A stretch of 64,000 nucleotides of DNA from Ewingella americana ATCC 33852 (GTDB lineage Bacteria; Pseudomonadota; Gammaproteobacteria; Enterobacterales; Enterobacteriaceae): assembly GCF_000735345.1 (NCBI RefSeq), contig NZ_JMPJ01000056.1, positions 35,720 to 99,719 on the forward strand, in the 5' to 3' direction. The translations under genes and the position numbers were made by a program. The notes under the pieces were generated by a model, which had not been told where the DNA came from, searched no databases, and saw nothing but the letters and a program-made list of their open reading frames with translations. Shown in pieces: positions 63,669-64,000 of this stretch (positions are counted from its first letter, which is position 1; every line of letters starts with the position of its first letter).

Positions 63669-63929
63669 ATGAGTCAGTCAACCGTAACGCTTTCAGCCAA
63701 CGGTAAGCGGCTGGCCTGTCTGGCCGGCCACAAAAACCTGCTGGAAGTGTTCGAGCATCATGACGTTCAAGTCGAGTACCAATGCCGTGAAGGCTACTGC
63801 GGTTCATGTCGCATGCGGCTGGTCAGCGGTGAAGTGACCTACAGTGAGAAACCTCTGGCATTCCTGCTGGAGGGCGACGTCCTACCCTGTTGTTGCCTGC
63901 CGGTGGGGGACGTTGAACTGGAGTTTTGA
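63669..63929 (+). CDS. yfaE: 2Fe-2S ferredoxin YfaE, NrdB cofactor maintenance
   Basis: 86-residue plant-type ferredoxin. The cluster cysteines are in CREGYCGSCRMRL, with the fourth in the CCCLPVG segment. In E. coli YfaE reduces the NrdB di-iron site for radical maintenance and biosynthesis. It begins one base after the nrdB stop codon, so it is co-translated with the reductase. Confidence 0.95.
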   Translation: MSQSTVTLSANGKRLACLAGHKNLLEVFEHHDVQVEYQCREGYCGSCRMRLVSGEVTYSEKPLAFLLEGDVLPCCCLPVGDVELEF

Positions 63930-63930
63930 T

Positions 63931-63961
63931 GTGGGGGTTGCGGCCCCCACTTTGCCGCTTT
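63931..63961 (+). terminator. Terminator after the nrdAB-yfaE operon
   Basis: GTGGGGG-N6-CCCCCAC followed by TTTGCCGCTTT, directly after the yfaE stop codon. Confidence 0.75.
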
Positions 63962-63964
63962 AAA

Positions 63965-63999
63965 TTCAACTTCAACTTCAACTTCAACTTCAACTTCAA
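63965..63999. repeat. Hexanucleotide tandem repeat (TTCAAC)n
   Basis: TTCAAC is repeated nearly six times at the right edge of the window and may continue beyond it. In frame it would read Phe-Asn repeats, or Val-Glu on the other strand. No gene could be assigned. Confidence 0.85.
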
Positions 64000-64000
64000 A

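Overview
The window looks like chromosomal DNA of an Enterobacterales member, most likely Yersiniaceae (a Serratia, Rahnella or Ewingella relative). The core blocks bcr-rsuA, radD-rplY-yejK-yejL-yejM, porin-micF, rcsD-rcsB-rcsC, gyrA-ubiG and nrdA-nrdB-yfaE are syntenic in content with E. coli, and the proteins match E. coli over full length. The genus call is inference. It rests on overall protein character and on dispersed intergenic repeats of a kind I associate with Yersinia and Serratia.

Left part (1-8.3 kb): the 3' end of a membrane-anchored multiheme cytochrome c, aqpZ, and a sugar-acid cluster. The cluster has two short-chain dehydrogenases (one clearly IdnO), a divergent GntR/IdnR-type LacI-family regulator with an odd hinge, a D-2-hydroxyacid dehydrogenase and an ACS-family permease. 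CRP sites and a GntR/IdnR-type operator lie in the two intergenic regions. The bcr efflux gene follows.

Middle left (8.3-25 kb): rsuA, radD, rplY with its leader, yejKLM, a copper/redox scsABCD locus, a dinI-like SOS gene, an FtsI paralogue (PBP3-like), two tiny membrane ORFs, a MarA-type activator, a divergent DUF1348/TetR pair with a striking twin palindromic operator, and an OmpC-type porin with the antisense RNA MicF and its marbox.

Accessory block (25.4-49.5 kb): about 24 kb sits between micF and rcsD, which lie close together in E. coli. It holds a DUF4034-like repeat protein, a complete type I secretion system (membrane fusion protein, ABC exporter, TolC-family channel), a 5060-residue BapA/LapA-type adhesin and an MFS transporter that abuts rcsD. 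The adhesin contains a higher-order repeat: a four-domain cassette occurs three times in a row, then decays to a two-domain alternation. The likely working model is that the adhesin is exported by the neighbouring exporter and held at the cell surface by its N-terminal module.

Right part (49.5-64 kb): the Rcs phosphorelay (RcsD to RcsB, with RcsC convergent), gyrA with threonine at residue 83, ubiG, and the class Ia ribonucleotide reductase operon nrdA-nrdB-yfaE. Upstream of nrdA are a DnaA box and two NrdR boxes 31 bp apart. The window ends inside a run of hexanucleotide repeats.
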